Numbered from the stretch's first letter, positions 56,208 to 64,000 are shown. The stretch: DNA of 64,000 bases from Chromobacterium paludis (GCF_008275125.1 NZ_CP043473.1:2046001-2110000); one strand, 5' to 3'. The notes: generated by a model not told the origin, from the sequence alone. Made by a program: numbers and translations.

Positions 56208-56249
56208 AGGTCAGGCTGACCATAGATTTTTTATGATCGGCACGCGCGC

Positions 56250-56810
56250 TCAAGCGACGCTGAACGCCTCTCCGGTGGCGAAGAAATGGCCGCCGGCGAT
56301 GTAATGCAGGCTGCGCCTGGCCGGATCCGCGTCTTCAAAATGCCAGTGGCCGGCGCGGAACACCGCGTCGTCCGCCTGGGCCGCGACAACTTCGCCGATG
56401 AACAAATCGTAGCGCTGCTGATTATGCGGCTCCGGCACCACTCTGCACTCCAGATAGCCGATGCAGCCGGCGACGCGAGGCGCGGCGACTATCCGCGCCG
56501 GCAGCGGCTCCAATCCGCTGGCGGCGAACTTGTCTGCGCCGCGGCCGCTTTCGCTGCCGACTTGCACGACTTGCGCCGCCTGGGCGCGGCACGGCACATT
56601 GAGAATGAATTCGCCGCTGGCTTCGATCAGCTCGCGGCTATAAGTGGACTTGTCTATCACCACCAGCACCTTGGGCGGATCGAAGTCCAGCGGCATCGCC
56701 CAGGCCGCCGCCATCACGTTTTGCCGCCCCTCCGCGGCGCTGCTCACCAGCACCGTCGGGCCATGATTCAACAAGCGATAAGACTTGGCCAACTCCACAT
56801 CCACCAGCAT
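56250..56810 (-). CDS. Flavin reductase family protein (FMN-binding)
   Basis: A 186-aa split-barrel flavoprotein of the flavin reductase-like/DIM6 group. LLNHGPTVLVSSAAEGRQNVMAAAWAMPLDFDPPKVLVVIDKSTYSRELIEASGEFILNVP is the typical FMN-binding start. It may reduce flavin for a monooxygenase or act as a reductase on small molecules; no partner gene is nearby. The gene is convergent with the insertion sequence. Confidence 0.88.
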   Translation of the reverse strand: MLVDVELAKSYRLLNHGPTVLVSSAAEGRQNVMAAAWAMPLDFDPPKVLVVIDKSTYSRELIEASGEFILNVPCRAQAAQVVQVGSESGRGADKFAASGLEPLPARIVAAPRVAGCIGYLECRVVPEPHNQQRYDLFIGEVVAAQADDAVFRAGHWHFEDADPARRSLHYIAGGHFFATGEAFSVA

Positions 56811-56853
56811 GTCATCGTCTTTCTGGACAAAGACGCCATTCTAGCAGCCGCGC

Positions 56854-57147
56854 TCAATGGGTCGCGACCACGCCAAGGTGACACAGCCGGGTTTGCAAGC
56901 TGCGATCCCTAGCCAGAACGTCCTCGAACAGCTTGCTGCGCGCACAGATGTGATAGCCATAGCGCCAGTCGCGCACCAGATCGAGGCCAATTTCGAAATA
57001 CTCCGCATCCAGCGTGGCCAGGCTCCTGAGATCAAACGGGCGTCCCAGCTGCAGGTTCACCAACAACTCGATCAACACATCAAGCTGTTCCGGCGACTCA
57101 TTGCGTTCCAGCAACAGTCGCATTTTCTTGGCTGCGTTCACGTCCAT
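56854..57147 (-). CDS. Hypothetical protein
   Basis: A 97-aa soluble helical protein (MDVNAAKKMRLLLERNESPEQLDVLIELLV...). The family is not recognised. The start at 57147 is chosen because sequence further upstream is AT-rich and codes for a hydrophobic, unlikely peptide; the ribosome-binding site is poor. The AT-rich upstream 57150-57230 may be its promoter. It has no obvious domain; His/Cys near the C-terminus (YHICARSK, LCHLGVVATH) are not a known motif. Confidence 0.6.
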   Translation of the reverse strand: MDVNAAKKMRLLLERNESPEQLDVLIELLVNLQLGRPFDLRSLATLDAEYFEIGLDLVRDWRYGYHICARSKLFEDVLARDRSLQTRLCHLGVVATH

Positions 57148-57222
57148 TCCAAAAATATAAATGACATAAAAACGTAGCATGAAACCAATATTTTGGTAAC
57201 TGATTTTTAGCGCTGACGATAT

Positions 57223-57253
57223 AAAAAAAGGCCCGGGCGAATTGCGCCGGGCC
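57223..57253 (-). terminator. Terminator downstream of the DUF3443 gene
   Basis: GGCCCGG / CCGGGCC stem with a 10-base loop; the minus strand continues with a run of T (A run at 57223-57229). It lies 97 bases after the DUF3443 stop. Confidence 0.75.
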
Positions 57254-57349
57254 AGTTTGCCTATCCTCAAGCATCAAGACAGAGGAGATGTCATCGTGAT
57301 GACTATCACTTTATAGATTAGTGCTTGCTGCGCCGCAAGATCCTTCCCG

Positions 57350-58582
57350 TCAGAAAATATACATGGCGCCGCTGCCCAAGGGATTGGAAGCCCCTTCCAG
57401 GCCGATAAACACGCTACGGCCATAGAAAAACGGCAAACCCCAATCAAAATATCCCCCAAAGCTGCTTCCCATCGGCGCGCCTATGCTGGGAAAGGCTGCG
57501 TAGCTATTGGTAGTGAGCACCGTCGCATTGATCAGGCTGAAGTTGATCACGCTGCTGCTGCCATTGCTGGCCGACAACTGCGCGCTCAAATTCAGGGTTT
57601 GACCATTTGCCAGGGCTGGGCAATACCAGGACGCCCCATACAAGGTGCAGGTGGTGATGGCGCCGTCGTCGAAATACAGCAGGTTCGAACCGCTATCCAG
57701 GAAACTGGGATAGGTTTGTCCCTTGTACGTCGTCGTGATCGTGTAACCGTCGCTGGACACGGGATAGGCCTTGGCCGCCGCGGGGAGCGCGTTATTGGAC
57801 TGCGTGCCGATGCCGAAAGTCAGCGTGCCCTGGACCGACGCCGCGCCATAAGCATCCACGCTGGGCAGCTGCAGCATCACGCCATTATTGTCTCCGGAAA
57901 ACGACGCCACCGGGTTGCTGACCTGCTGCGCGACAGGCACCACGCCAGGCAGGCAACTCTGGCCGCTGCACAGATAGTAGAAGCCGTTGCTGCTGACATT
58001 GGCGCAGATACTGCCGCAATCCTGCCGATCCAGGCCGACGCCCAGGATGCCCTTGGCGCCCAAACCGGACAGATTGCCTTCATTGCTGCCCGATCCGCTG
58101 CAGGCGGCAGGCACGGCATAGGGAAGCGAAGCGTCCGCCACCACCTGCATCGGCAGCGCACTGGCCAGTTTACCGCCGATTTTGACGTCGGCCGCGCTGA
58201 CCGCCCCCCAGGTATAGCCGTCTGCGAACTGAGCGCACTCCATGACCTGCCGGCCATTGATGGATTCAATGGCCAAAGCGTTCTGCAAGGTCCCGCCCAG
58301 GGCCGATGCCAGCACCCGCAGCCCGCTGGAGCCGGTATCCACCAGCACGTGATCTATCGTGGAACAGGTGGATGTGCCGGGCGCGCACACCGTGACCGTC
58401 ACATACGGCAGATTCAGCTGCCCCGTCGCCCCGCTAGGCCCCGTATCCACGACCATTGCGACACTGTTGTCGTCGCTGCTGCCGCCGCTGCCGCTTGAGA
58501 TCGTTCCGGCGCCTCCGCCGCCCCCACCGCATCCGCACAACAAAACCGCGACAAAACCCAGCCCCATGAGCATTGTTCTCAT
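57350..58582 (-). CDS. DUF3443 lipoprotein with two aspartic-protease-like motifs
   Basis: A 410-aa exported protein. The lipobox LCGC gives Cys18 as the lipidated residue, followed by a Gly/Ser linker. DTGSSGLRV starts at Asp82 and DSGSNLLYF at Asp296, spaced as the two active-site motifs of pepsin-like proteases, and DWGLPFFYGRSVFIGLEG near the end resembles the last pepsin strand. Many Cys suggest disulfides. It matches DUF3443 of betaproteobacteria. A pepsin fold and protease activity are inferred. It lies 10 bases after the DUF2844 gene. Confidence 0.85.
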   Translation of the reverse strand: MRTMLMGLGFVAVLLCGCGGGGGGAGTISSGSGGSSDDNSVAMVVDTGPSGATGQLNLPYVTVTVCAPGTSTCSTIDHVLVDTGSSGLRVLASALGGTLQNALAIESINGRQVMECAQFADGYTWGAVSAADVKIGGKLASALPMQVVADASLPYAVPAACSGSGSNEGNLSGLGAKGILGVGLDRQDCGSICANVSSNGFYYLCSGQSCLPGVVPVAQQVSNPVASFSGDNNGVMLQLPSVDAYGAASVQGTLTFGIGTQSNNALPAAAKAYPVSSDGYTITTTYKGQTYPSFLDSGSNLLYFDDGAITTCTLYGASWYCPALANGQTLNLSAQLSASNGSSSVINFSLINATVLTTNSYAAFPSIGAPMGSSFGGYFDWGLPFFYGRSVFIGLEGASNPLGSGAMYIF

Positions 58583-58592
58583 CTTCGGCCCC

Positions 58593-59039
58593 TTATTTCA
58601 GCTGATCCGGCGTCACGCCCGCCGGCAACAAGGCTGCATCGTAGGCCAAGCCCTGGAAAGCTCCCATGCGGCCATAGGAATGCACGAAAAAGCTGCCCAC
58701 CTGCCCTCGCATCACATTGAGGCCGCTGCGATTTTGACGCTGGGCGCGCTGAAAGGCCGGGAAGTAGTCTCCCAGCCACTGAGACAGGTTGGGATGGCTT
58801 TTGCCGCGCCAAGCAACGGCGAACACCGTGCCGTCGGCGGCGGCGTATTGTTTGATTTGACGATCGGCCTCATCCACATCCAGGCGCACGGAGTACGCTG
58901 CTGCGGCAGCCGGACGCATGGCCAAAATGGCTTGAGAAGAGCGGTTTGCGACAGGCGTCTGCAACTTCTGGCCCAGCGCGGCATGCGCCGCCGGAACCGC
59001 AAGCGCCAGCAAGAACGTGATGCGGAAGGATGGCTTCAT
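58593..59039 (-). CDS. DUF2844 exported protein
   Basis: A 148-aa protein with signal peptide (TFLLALAVPAAHA, cleavage near residue 20). The body contains IKQYAAADGTVFAVAWRGKSHPNLSQWLGDYFPAF and GLNVMRGQVGSFFVHSYGRMGAF, the DUF2844 pattern. The pair DUF2844-DUF3443 is common in betaproteobacteria, which suggests a shared, undescribed exported function. The two genes are 10 bases apart and surely co-transcribed. Confidence 0.85.
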   Translation of the reverse strand: MKPSFRITFLLALAVPAAHAALGQKLQTPVANRSSQAILAMRPAAAAAYSVRLDVDEADRQIKQYAAADGTVFAVAWRGKSHPNLSQWLGDYFPAFQRAQRQNRSGLNVMRGQVGSFFVHSYGRMGAFQGLAYDAALLPAGVTPDQLK

Positions 59040-59154
59040 CGTGACCCCTTTTCAGACAGATTGAGGGTGATTTCATTTATCCTGTTGCCTACATCTTCCC
59101 TACACTTTCAGCATAATAGATGCGCGCAGCCTCGCCGCATTTTGATGCGCGATG

Positions 59155-59184
59155 AAAAAAAAGCGGGAGGCTTTCGCCTCCCGC
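59155..59184 (-). terminator. Terminator of the Rossmann-protein gene
   Basis: GCGGGAGG / CCTCCCGC stem with a CTTTCG-type loop and eight T on the minus strand, 54 bases after the stop. Confidence 0.87.
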
Positions 59185-59237
59185 ATCTCCTCACTCGGCT
59201 GCTCAGCTTGGCTGAACGGCCGCACAGCTACAACACT

Positions 59238-59612
59238 TCAATACGCCAGCTCGTCATGCCGGGTTTCCACCCAGTGCCCGGCGCCCAGCGACAGCATCAA
59301 CAGTGCCACGCGCTCATGCACGATGACCGTGTGCGCATTGCCGGAAAACTGCATGTAACGGCGCAGATCCTCGCGCACCTTGCGCGAGCCCGTCACGTCG
59401 ATGATGATGTCGACCCGGCTGCCCTGCTCGGCAATCTCGATAAAATTATCGGTCACCGGCACGCCCTTTTCCTTGGCCAACAACACGCCGGGCAACTGCA
59501 GGTTCAGATCCGCCACGCCCACCATCTCGACGAATGGCGCATCCAGCAGTTGCTTCAGCAAGGGCGTGCCGGTTTCGCCCACGCCCACCATGCCGATCCT
59601 GAACTTTTGCAT
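59238..59612 (-). CDS. Stand-alone NAD(P)-binding Rossmann-fold protein
   Basis: A 124-aa protein consisting of one dinucleotide-binding domain: FRIGMVGVGETGTPLLKQLL (GxGxxG), an acidic second strand (VGVADLNLQLPG) and VDIIIDVTGSRKVREDL. The catalytic domain of oxidoreductases such as acetaldehyde or homoserine dehydrogenases is absent. It ends with VETRHDELAY. The ATG at 59612 fits; the longer frame lacks a ribosome-binding site. Similar short proteins are conserved hypotheticals; a NAD-responsive sensor or metabolite chaperone is possible but unproven. Confidence 0.82.
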   Translation of the reverse strand: MQKFRIGMVGVGETGTPLLKQLLDAPFVEMVGVADLNLQLPGVLLAKEKGVPVTDNFIEIAEQGSRVDIIIDVTGSRKVREDLRRYMQFSGNAHTVIVHERVALLMLSLGAGHWVETRHDELAY

Positions 59613-59718
59613 TTTTACCCGCCTCCAGTATGAAACATACACATAACCACGGTTACTGTATGACTACTCAAAATCCGGGGTATTGAGGCAAATCAAACGA
59701 AAAGAAATACAAAAGAAA

Positions 59719-59740
59719 CGGCCCGGCACAGGCCGGGCCT
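59719..59740 (-). terminator. Terminator of the small acidic gene
   Basis: GGCCCGGC / GCCGGGCC stem with an ACAG loop, followed on the minus strand by GTTTCTTTTG, 20 bases after the stop at 59760. Confidence 0.8.
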
Positions 59741-59759
59741 TGATGGAAAATTGCTTGCT

Positions 59760-60011
59760 TCAATGCAGATTGTGCTGGGACAGGAAACGCAGATAGCCCA
59801 GCCCCTCCAGCCAGAAGCCGCCATCCGCCAGCGGCGTGGCATCGGTCAGATCCGCCACCGTCAGCACCAGTTCCTGGCCATCCAGATTGGCTTCCAACAC
59901 CACGTCGTCATCGTCGGAAAATTCCTCCGACACCGAATGGAAGTCCGGCTTGACGAATTGATTGTTGACCTGGATGTAGTCGGACTCATTCAGCAAACGC
60001 AGGATGTTCAT
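59760..60011 (-). CDS. Small acidic hypothetical protein
   Basis: An 83-aa soluble protein with an acidic stretch (SEEFSDDDDVVLEANLDG) followed by a compact alternating segment (QELVLTVADLTDATPLADGGFWLEGLGYLRFL). The AAGGAGGT ribosome-binding site before the ATG at 60011 is the strongest in the window, so it is probably well expressed. It has its own terminator. The family is not recognised. Confidence 0.78.
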   Translation of the reverse strand: MNILRLLNESDYIQVNNQFVKPDFHSVSEEFSDDDDVVLEANLDGQELVLTVADLTDATPLADGGFWLEGLGYLRFLSQHNLH

Positions 60012-60126
60012 GATGACCTCCTTGTGATGCGGTGAGGGGAACAAGGTCTAACAGACAGTTGCGATTCACAAGCCCCGTAACCCGATGGCGTCACTGTCAA
60101 ACAGCCATCGCACCGAAAACCTGCAT

Positions 60127-60801
60127 CTACAGCCAACCACGTTCGGCAAACGATTCAGCATGCCCGCCGGTGACAACAAAATGATCCAGTAACCTGATAT
60201 CGACCAACTCCAGAGCCCGCTTGAGAGCATCGGTCAAGATTCTATCCGCGCTCGAAGGCTCGCTGACGCCGGACGGATGATTGTGCGCCACAATCAGCGC
60301 CGCCGCATTCCGCTCCAGAGCCCGCCGCAGAATCTCGCGCGGATAGACCCGGGTTTCCGTCAACGTGCCTTTGAACAGTTCTTCGACCTCTATCAACCGG
60401 TTTTGTGCCGTCAGAAATATCACAACAAATGTTTCGGTCTCGCGCCTGCCTATGCTCAGCCGGAGATAGTCCCTCACCTGCTGCGGGCTGGCCAGCGCGT
60501 CGCCCAGGTGCATCGGCTCAGACAGGGCCCGCCGCGCCAGCTCCATGCACGCCATCAGCTGCGCGTACTTGGCCTCCCCCAGGCCCGGCCTGGCCTTGAA
60601 CTGCGGCAGCGAGGCGCCGAGCAAGCCCGTCAGCGAGCCAAACTCCTGCAATAACAAGCGCGCCAGCTCCACCGCATTGACACCCTTGACGCCGGTGCGC
60701 AAAAAGATGGCCAACAGCTCCGAATCATTCAGCGAGGCGGCGCCTTGCCGCAGCAACTTCTCCCTCGGACGCTCCGCTTCCGGCCAATCGGCAATAGACA
60801 T
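60127..60801 (-). CDS. radC: RadC family JAMM-domain protein
   Basis: A 224-aa protein. A helix-hairpin-helix-like N-terminus ([19 protein letters not shown]) precedes the JAMM/MPN domain with the zinc motif [14 protein letters not shown]. Despite the name, a DNA repair role is doubtful in the literature. ATG at 60801 is preferred over the upstream ATG at 60861. It diverges from coaBC, a common arrangement. Confidence 0.93.
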   Translation of the reverse strand: MSIADWPEAERPREKLLRQGAASLNDSELLAIFLRTGVKGVNAVELARLLLQEFGSLTGLLGASLPQFKARPGLGEAKYAQLMACMELARRALSEPMHLGDALASPQQVRDYLRLSIGRRETETFVVIFLTAQNRLIEVEELFKGTLTETRVYPREILRRALERNAAALIVAHNHPSGVSEPSSADRILTDALKRALELVDIRLLDHFVVTGGHAESFAERGWL

Positions 60802-60962
60802 GCGCATCCTTCCTCTGGCTATAGCATTATTTGTGGCTTCAGGCCAACAAGATAGCAACAAGCAATGACATTAACATTAGATCCACACGCCGACGTAAAG
60901 ACCACCCGAAAGGACAATTCCGCTAAAATGGCCAGTTTACGGCTGCTTTCAAACGCATACAG

Positions 60963-62144
60963 ATGACCGCCAAACGCATACTGCTCGGCATCAGCGGCGG
61001 CATTGCCGCCTACAAGTCGGCCGAACTGGCCCGCCAGCTGATCAAGGCCGGACACGAGGTGGAAGTGGTGATGACAGAATCCGCCACCCGCTTCATTACG
61101 CCCGCCACCTTCCAAGCGCTCACAGGCCACACGGTCTACACCGACCTGTGGGATCCGCGCCCCAGCAACGCCATGGCTCACATCGAGCTGTCGCGCCGGG
61201 CCGACGTTTTCCTGATCGCGCCCGCCACGGCCAACCTGCTGTTCAAGCTGGCGCATGGCGCCTGCGACGACCTGCTGTCCACCATGGCCGCGGCGCGCGC
61301 CTGCCCGCTGGTGGTGGCGCCGGCGATGAATCTGCAGATGTGGCAGAACCCGCCCAACCAGCGCAACATCGCCCAGCTGCAAGCCGATGGCGTGGCCGTA
61401 TTCGGCCCTGGCAACGGCTTCCAGGCCTGCGGCGAAACCGGCGACGGCCGCATGCTGGAGCCGCATCAGATCGTGGAACTGCTGCAAGGCTTCTTCGCCG
61501 AAAAACTGCTGGCCGGCAAGCAAGTGCTGCTGACGGCGGGGCCGACGTATGAGGCCATCGACACCGTGCGCGGCATCACCAATATCAGCTCCGGCAAGAT
61601 GGGTTACGCCCTGGCGCGCGCCTGCCGCGACGCCGGCGCCGAGGTGACGCTGGTATCCGGCCCCACCGGCATGGACGCGCCGCTGAACGTGCGCCGCATC
61701 GACGTGCAAAGCGCGCAGCAAATGCAGCAGGCGGTGCTGGCCGAAGTGGGACGCAGCGATGTGTTCATCGCCGTCGCCGCCGTGGCCGACTACCGGGTGA
61801 AGAACCGCAGCGAGCACAAGATCAAGAAGGGCGCGACGGTTCCCTCCATCGAGCTGGAAGAGAACCCGGACATCCTGGCCACCGTCGCCTCCCTGCCGGC
61901 CGCGCCGTTCTGCGTCGGCTTCGCCGCCGAGAGCCAGAACTTGCTGGAATTCGCCGAGGCCAAGCGCCAGCGCAAGAAGCTGCCGCTGCTGGTGGCCAAT
62001 CTGGCGCAGCAGGCCATGGGGGCCGACGACAATCAGGTGGTGCTGCTGGACAACGCCGGCCAACACCCGCTGCCCGCCATGCCCAAGACCGAGGTGGCCG
62101 CGGCCATCGTCCGCCATCTGGCGACCCTGCTGAAAGCCAACTGA
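60963..62144 (+). CDS. coaBC: Bifunctional phosphopantothenoylcysteine decarboxylase/synthase
   Basis: A 393-aa CoA-biosynthesis fusion. The FMN-dependent decarboxylase (CoaC) occupies about residues 1-185, with [11 protein letters not shown], catalytic His in [12 protein letters not shown], and the substrate-clamp region PAMNLQMW and [10 protein letters not shown]. The synthetase (CoaB) occupies about 190-393 with [24 protein letters not shown] and AAVADYRV. It precedes dut by 50 bases. Confidence 0.95.
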   Translation: MTAKRILLGISGGIAAYKSAELARQLIKAGHEVEVVMTESATRFITPATFQALTGHTVYTDLWDPRPSNAMAHIELSRRADVFLIAPATANLLFKLAHGACDDLLSTMAAARACPLVVAPAMNLQMWQNPPNQRNIAQLQADGVAVFGPGNGFQACGETGDGRMLEPHQIVELLQGFFAEKLLAGKQVLLTAGPTYEAIDTVRGITNISSGKMGYALARACRDAGAEVTLVSGPTGMDAPLNVRRIDVQSAQQMQQAVLAEVGRSDVFIAVAAVADYRVKNRSEHKIKKGATVPSIELEENPDILATVASLPAAPFCVGFAAESQNLLEFAEAKRQRKKLPLLVANLAQQAMGADDNQVVLLDNAGQHPLPAMPKTEVAAAIVRHLATLLKAN

Positions 62145-62194
62145 ACCCCCATCCGGCGGCCCGCGCGGCCGCCCAAGCAAGACAAGGAAACATC

Positions 62195-62647
62195 ATGCCT
62201 GCCCAAATCGACGTCAAGATCCTGGACGCGCGCCTGCGCGACAACCTGCCCGCCTACGCCACCGCCGGCGCGGCCGGCCTGGACCTGCGCGCCGCCACCG
62301 AACAAACCATGACCATCCAGCCGGGCGAAACCCAGCTGATCCCCACCGGCATCGCCATTCATCTGAACGATCCGGGCCTGGCCGCCATGCTGCTGCCGCG
62401 CTCCGGCCTGGGCCACAAGCACGGCATCGTGCTGGGCAATCTGGTGGGCCTGATCGACTCCGACTATCAAGGCCAGGTCTACGTTTCGGTCTGGAACCGC
62501 GGCCAGCAGCCTTTCCAGCTGGAGCCGATGGAGCGCATCGCCCAGATGGTGATCGTGCCGGTGGTGCAGGCCAGCTTCAACGTGGTGGACGACTTCGACG
62601 CCACCGACCGCGGCGCCGGCGGCTTCGGCAGCACCGGCCGCGGCTAA
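62195..62647 (+). CDS. dut: dUTP diphosphatase
   Basis: A 150-aa trimeric dUTPase. Its conserved motifs are seen in order: [32 protein letters not shown] with the catalytic Asp, ERIAQMV and the C-terminal P-loop-like GGFGSTGRG. It hydrolyses dUTP to dUMP. It is cotranscribed with coaBC, as in many bacteria, and ends before a strong terminator. Confidence 0.96.
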   Translation: MPAQIDVKILDARLRDNLPAYATAGAAGLDLRAATEQTMTIQPGETQLIPTGIAIHLNDPGLAAMLLPRSGLGHKHGIVLGNLVGLIDSDYQGQVYVSVWNRGQQPFQLEPMERIAQMVIVPVVQASFNVVDDFDATDRGAGGFGSTGRG

Positions 62648-62660
62648 TGCCGCCAAAATG

Positions 62661-62694
62661 AAAAACGGCGCGGAGGATCTCCGCGCCGTTTTTT
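62661..62694. terminator. Bidirectional terminator
   Basis: A perfect 15-bp stem AAAAACGGCGCGGAG / CTCCGCGCCGTTTTT with a GAT loop, between convergent dut and the 5'-nucleotidase gene. Confidence 0.92.
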
Positions 62695-62706
62695 ACGCCT
62701 CAAGCC

Positions 62707-64000
62707 TCAAGGCAGCATCGTGATGCGATTCAGCTTGGGCACCGCCAGCTTGGGGTTCGCCTTCAGATACGTCTCCAGCACGTCCACATCCACGCCGCCG
62801 CCCACGCGATCGGTGCCTTGCGTCAGCACGGTGAAGCCGTCGCCGCCGCCGGCGATGAAGTTGTTCACCTGCACCGTGTAGCTGCGCTTGGGATCTATCT
62901 TCACGCCATTGATGGCGATGCTGTTGATGTCCACCTTGCTGCCCGCCGGCGCCGACTGGCTCCAGCTATAGCTGATGCTGGAGGAGACTTGCAGGATCTT
63001 GGGCTGGGCCGGCGTGTTCCACTGCTGCTCCAGCAGCTGGTCGATCTGCGCGCCGGTCAGCTTCATCGTCATCATGGTGTTGGCGAACGGTTGCACCGTA
63101 TAGATTTGCTTGTAGTTGACGTTGCCGCTGGCGTCCGGCGCCAAGTCGGCGCGCACGCCGCCCGGATTCATGAACGCCACTTCCGCGCCCTGGGCCAATC
63201 CGGCTTCGAGCTGCGAATCGGCAATCACGTCGCCCAGCGTCGTCTCGCCCGCCGGGCTGGCGTTGCGCGTCAGGCTGCCGGCCAGAGAGCCGACCACGCG
63301 ACCGGCGATGGGCGCAACCAGGTTCTGATAGGTCTTGACCAGCGCGCTGACGTCGGCGCGCGGCGCGATGTCCTGCGTCACCGGACGGTTGACGGCCTTG
63401 ATGGAGCCCGCCACGAAGCCATGGCTGGCCGGATCCAGCTTGAAGTCGATCTCGGTGAACAATTGGCCGTAGTTCTTGGCGCTGGTCACGCGGCGGCCGT
63501 CGATCTCGCAGTTGTACGGCTGATGGGTATGGCCGGACACCACCAGGCCGACAGATTTGTCTAGCTTCTTCACGATGTCGACGATGGGGCCGGAAATGCC
63601 GACGCAGCCATCGTAAGTGCCGGTCTGGTAGCCGCCTTCGTGGATCAGCACCACCACCGCGCCCACGCCCTGAGCCTTCAGCTTGGGAATCAGCGCGTTG
63701 ACGGTGTCGGCCTCGTCCTTGAAGCTCAGGCCCTGGATGCCGGTGGGCGACACGATTTCCGGCGTGCCCTTCAGCGTCATGCCGATGAAGGCCACCGGGA
63801 TATTGCCGTATTTCTTGATTTCATAGGCCGGGAACAAGGTCGTGCCGTCGGCCTTCTGCACATTGGCCGCCAGGAAGTGGAACTTGGCGCCGGTGAACTT
63901 GCCGTTCTGGCAAGAGGTATCGGCCGCGCCGGGTTTGCAGCCGCCATTTTGCATGCGCAGCAGCTCATCCTGGCCGTCATCGAACTCGTGGTTGCCCACC
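62707..64000 (-). CDS. Bifunctional metallophosphatase/5'-nucleotidase (UshA-like), N-terminus outside the window
   Basis: The visible 430-aa C-terminal part of a periplasmic UshA-type enzyme. The frame is open to the window end. GNHEFDDG (metal-binding motif III) starts at the edge, SGHTHQPY (metal-binding His) is near residue 157, and the 5'-nucleotidase C-domain has NPGGVRADL, the substrate stacking region and NNFIAGGGDGFTVL. The family hydrolyses nucleotides or UDP-sugars outside the cytoplasm. Two Cys in a short insert (CKPGAADTSC) after GNHEF may form a disulfide. Confidence 0.9.
   Translation of the reverse strand, partial: VGNHEFDDGQDELLRMQNGGCKPGAADTSCQNGKFTGAKFHFLAANVQKADGTTLFPAYEIKKYGNIPVAFIGMTLKGTPEIVSPTGIQGLSFKDEADTVNALIPKLKAQGVGAVVVLIHEGGYQTGTYDGCVGISGPIVDIVKKLDKSVGLVVSGHTHQPYNCEIDGRRVTSAKNYGQLFTEIDFKLDPASHGFVAGSIKAVNRPVTQDIAPRADVSALVKTYQNLVAPIAGRVVGSLAGSLTRNASPAGETTLGDVIADSQLEAGLAQGAEVAFMNPGGVRADLAPDASGNVNYKQIYTVQPFANTMMTMKLTGAQIDQLLEQQWNTPAQPKILQVSSSISYSWSQSAPAGSKVDINSIAINGVKIDPKRSYTVQVNNFIAGGGDGFTVLTQGTDRVGGGVDVDVLETYLKANPKLAVPKLNRITMLP

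Larger units (their letters stand above)
54846..56226 (+). mobile_element. IS110/IS1111-type insertion sequence
   Basis: About 1.38 kb carrying one transposase. The 16-bp inverted repeats ATGGTCAGCCTGACCT (54853-54868) and AGGTCAGGCTGACCAT (56208-56223) are perfect and each is itself a dyad (GGTCAGcCTGACC). Outer boundaries assume 7 bases beyond the left and 3 beyond the right repeat, the rule I recall for IS1111 members, and they restore the tyrS terminator. No target duplication is seen, as expected for the family. GC content is lower than in neighbouring genes. Confidence 0.85.

Noticed and set aside
54846..56226. Assignment to the IS110 subgroup with its guide RNA in the left end
   Set aside because: The left non-coding end is only about 60 bases, too short, and subterminal inverted repeats and a long right non-coding end fit the IS1111 subgroup better.
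1..64000. CRISPR arrays, tRNA or rRNA genes, prophage genes, replication origin
   Set aside because: No spaced direct repeats, cloverleaf-like sequences, rRNA stretches, phage structural or integrase genes, or DnaA-box clusters were seen in reading the sequence.

Overview
The window is about 65% GC, densely coded and almost entirely chromosomal housekeeping and metabolism. Protein sequences and gene pairings (rpsA-ihfB-lapA-lapB, hldA/hldD with ugd and pyrF, coaBC-dut, a lut/Dld lactate operon, an EIIA-HPr-EI fructose PTS) fit a betaproteobacterium of the Neisseriales, most likely Chromobacterium or a close relative. That placement is recognition by eye, not a database result. No tRNA, rRNA, CRISPR array, prophage or replication origin was seen. 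One intact insertion sequence is present.

Layout. 1-9.7 kb: most of a Hyf/Hyc-type group 4 [NiFe] hydrogenase operon (hyfC fragment, hyfDEFGHI, hycH, hycI) followed by an FhlA-like sigma-54 activator. 9.9-12.6 kb, minus strand: YfcF-like glutathione transferase, HAD phosphatase, TfoX-C protein and cysM. 12.9-20.35 kb, minus strand: lactate operon lutA-lutC-lutB-D-lactate dehydrogenase-lldP, with a PdhR-type operator in front; the likely regulator is at 23.9 kb and has a similar site. 20.8-22.7 kb: arsenic operon arsR-arsC-acr3. 22.8-23.8 kb: cheV. 24.8-31.1 kb, minus strand: hldD, DUF924, hldA, ugd, pyrF, lapB and lapA (heptose and nucleotide-sugar supply plus LPS control). 31.2-34.0 kb: ihfB, rpsA, cmk; aroA diverges from cmk. 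35.5-42.9 kb: MazG-like pyrophosphohydrolase, cytochrome b561, and a LacI-type regulator divergent from fruBKA. 43.1-46.4 kb: GNAT, GFA, a phasin-like protein, LysR and enoyl-CoA hydratase. 46.8-51.5 kb: a TauE/SafE-like protein converging on a zinc regulon operon (zur, COG0523 GTPase, a His-rich mini-protein, znuC, znuB, znuA) with a clear Zur box. 51.6-53.3 kb: two cytochrome c' genes converging on a cytochrome b. 53.5-56.2 kb: tyrS, then an IS110/IS1111-type element that appears to sit inside the tyrS terminator. 56.2-64 kb: flavin reductase, an orphan gene, a DUF3443/DUF2844 pair, a stand-alone Rossmann protein, a small acidic protein, radC, coaBC, dut and a truncated 5'-nucleotidase.

Most worth a second look: (i) the IS1111-like element and its 3' non-coding region, a candidate guide (bridge/seek) RNA with stretches that match the reconstructed target; (ii) a 61-aa His-rich single-span membrane protein translationally coupled inside the zinc operon; (iii) palindromic GTAGGGYGGA repeats that supply the TAG stop codon of three separate genes; (iv) a DUF3443 lipoprotein with two pepsin-like Asp motifs; (v) a 141-bp intergenic element bounded by inverted repeats.
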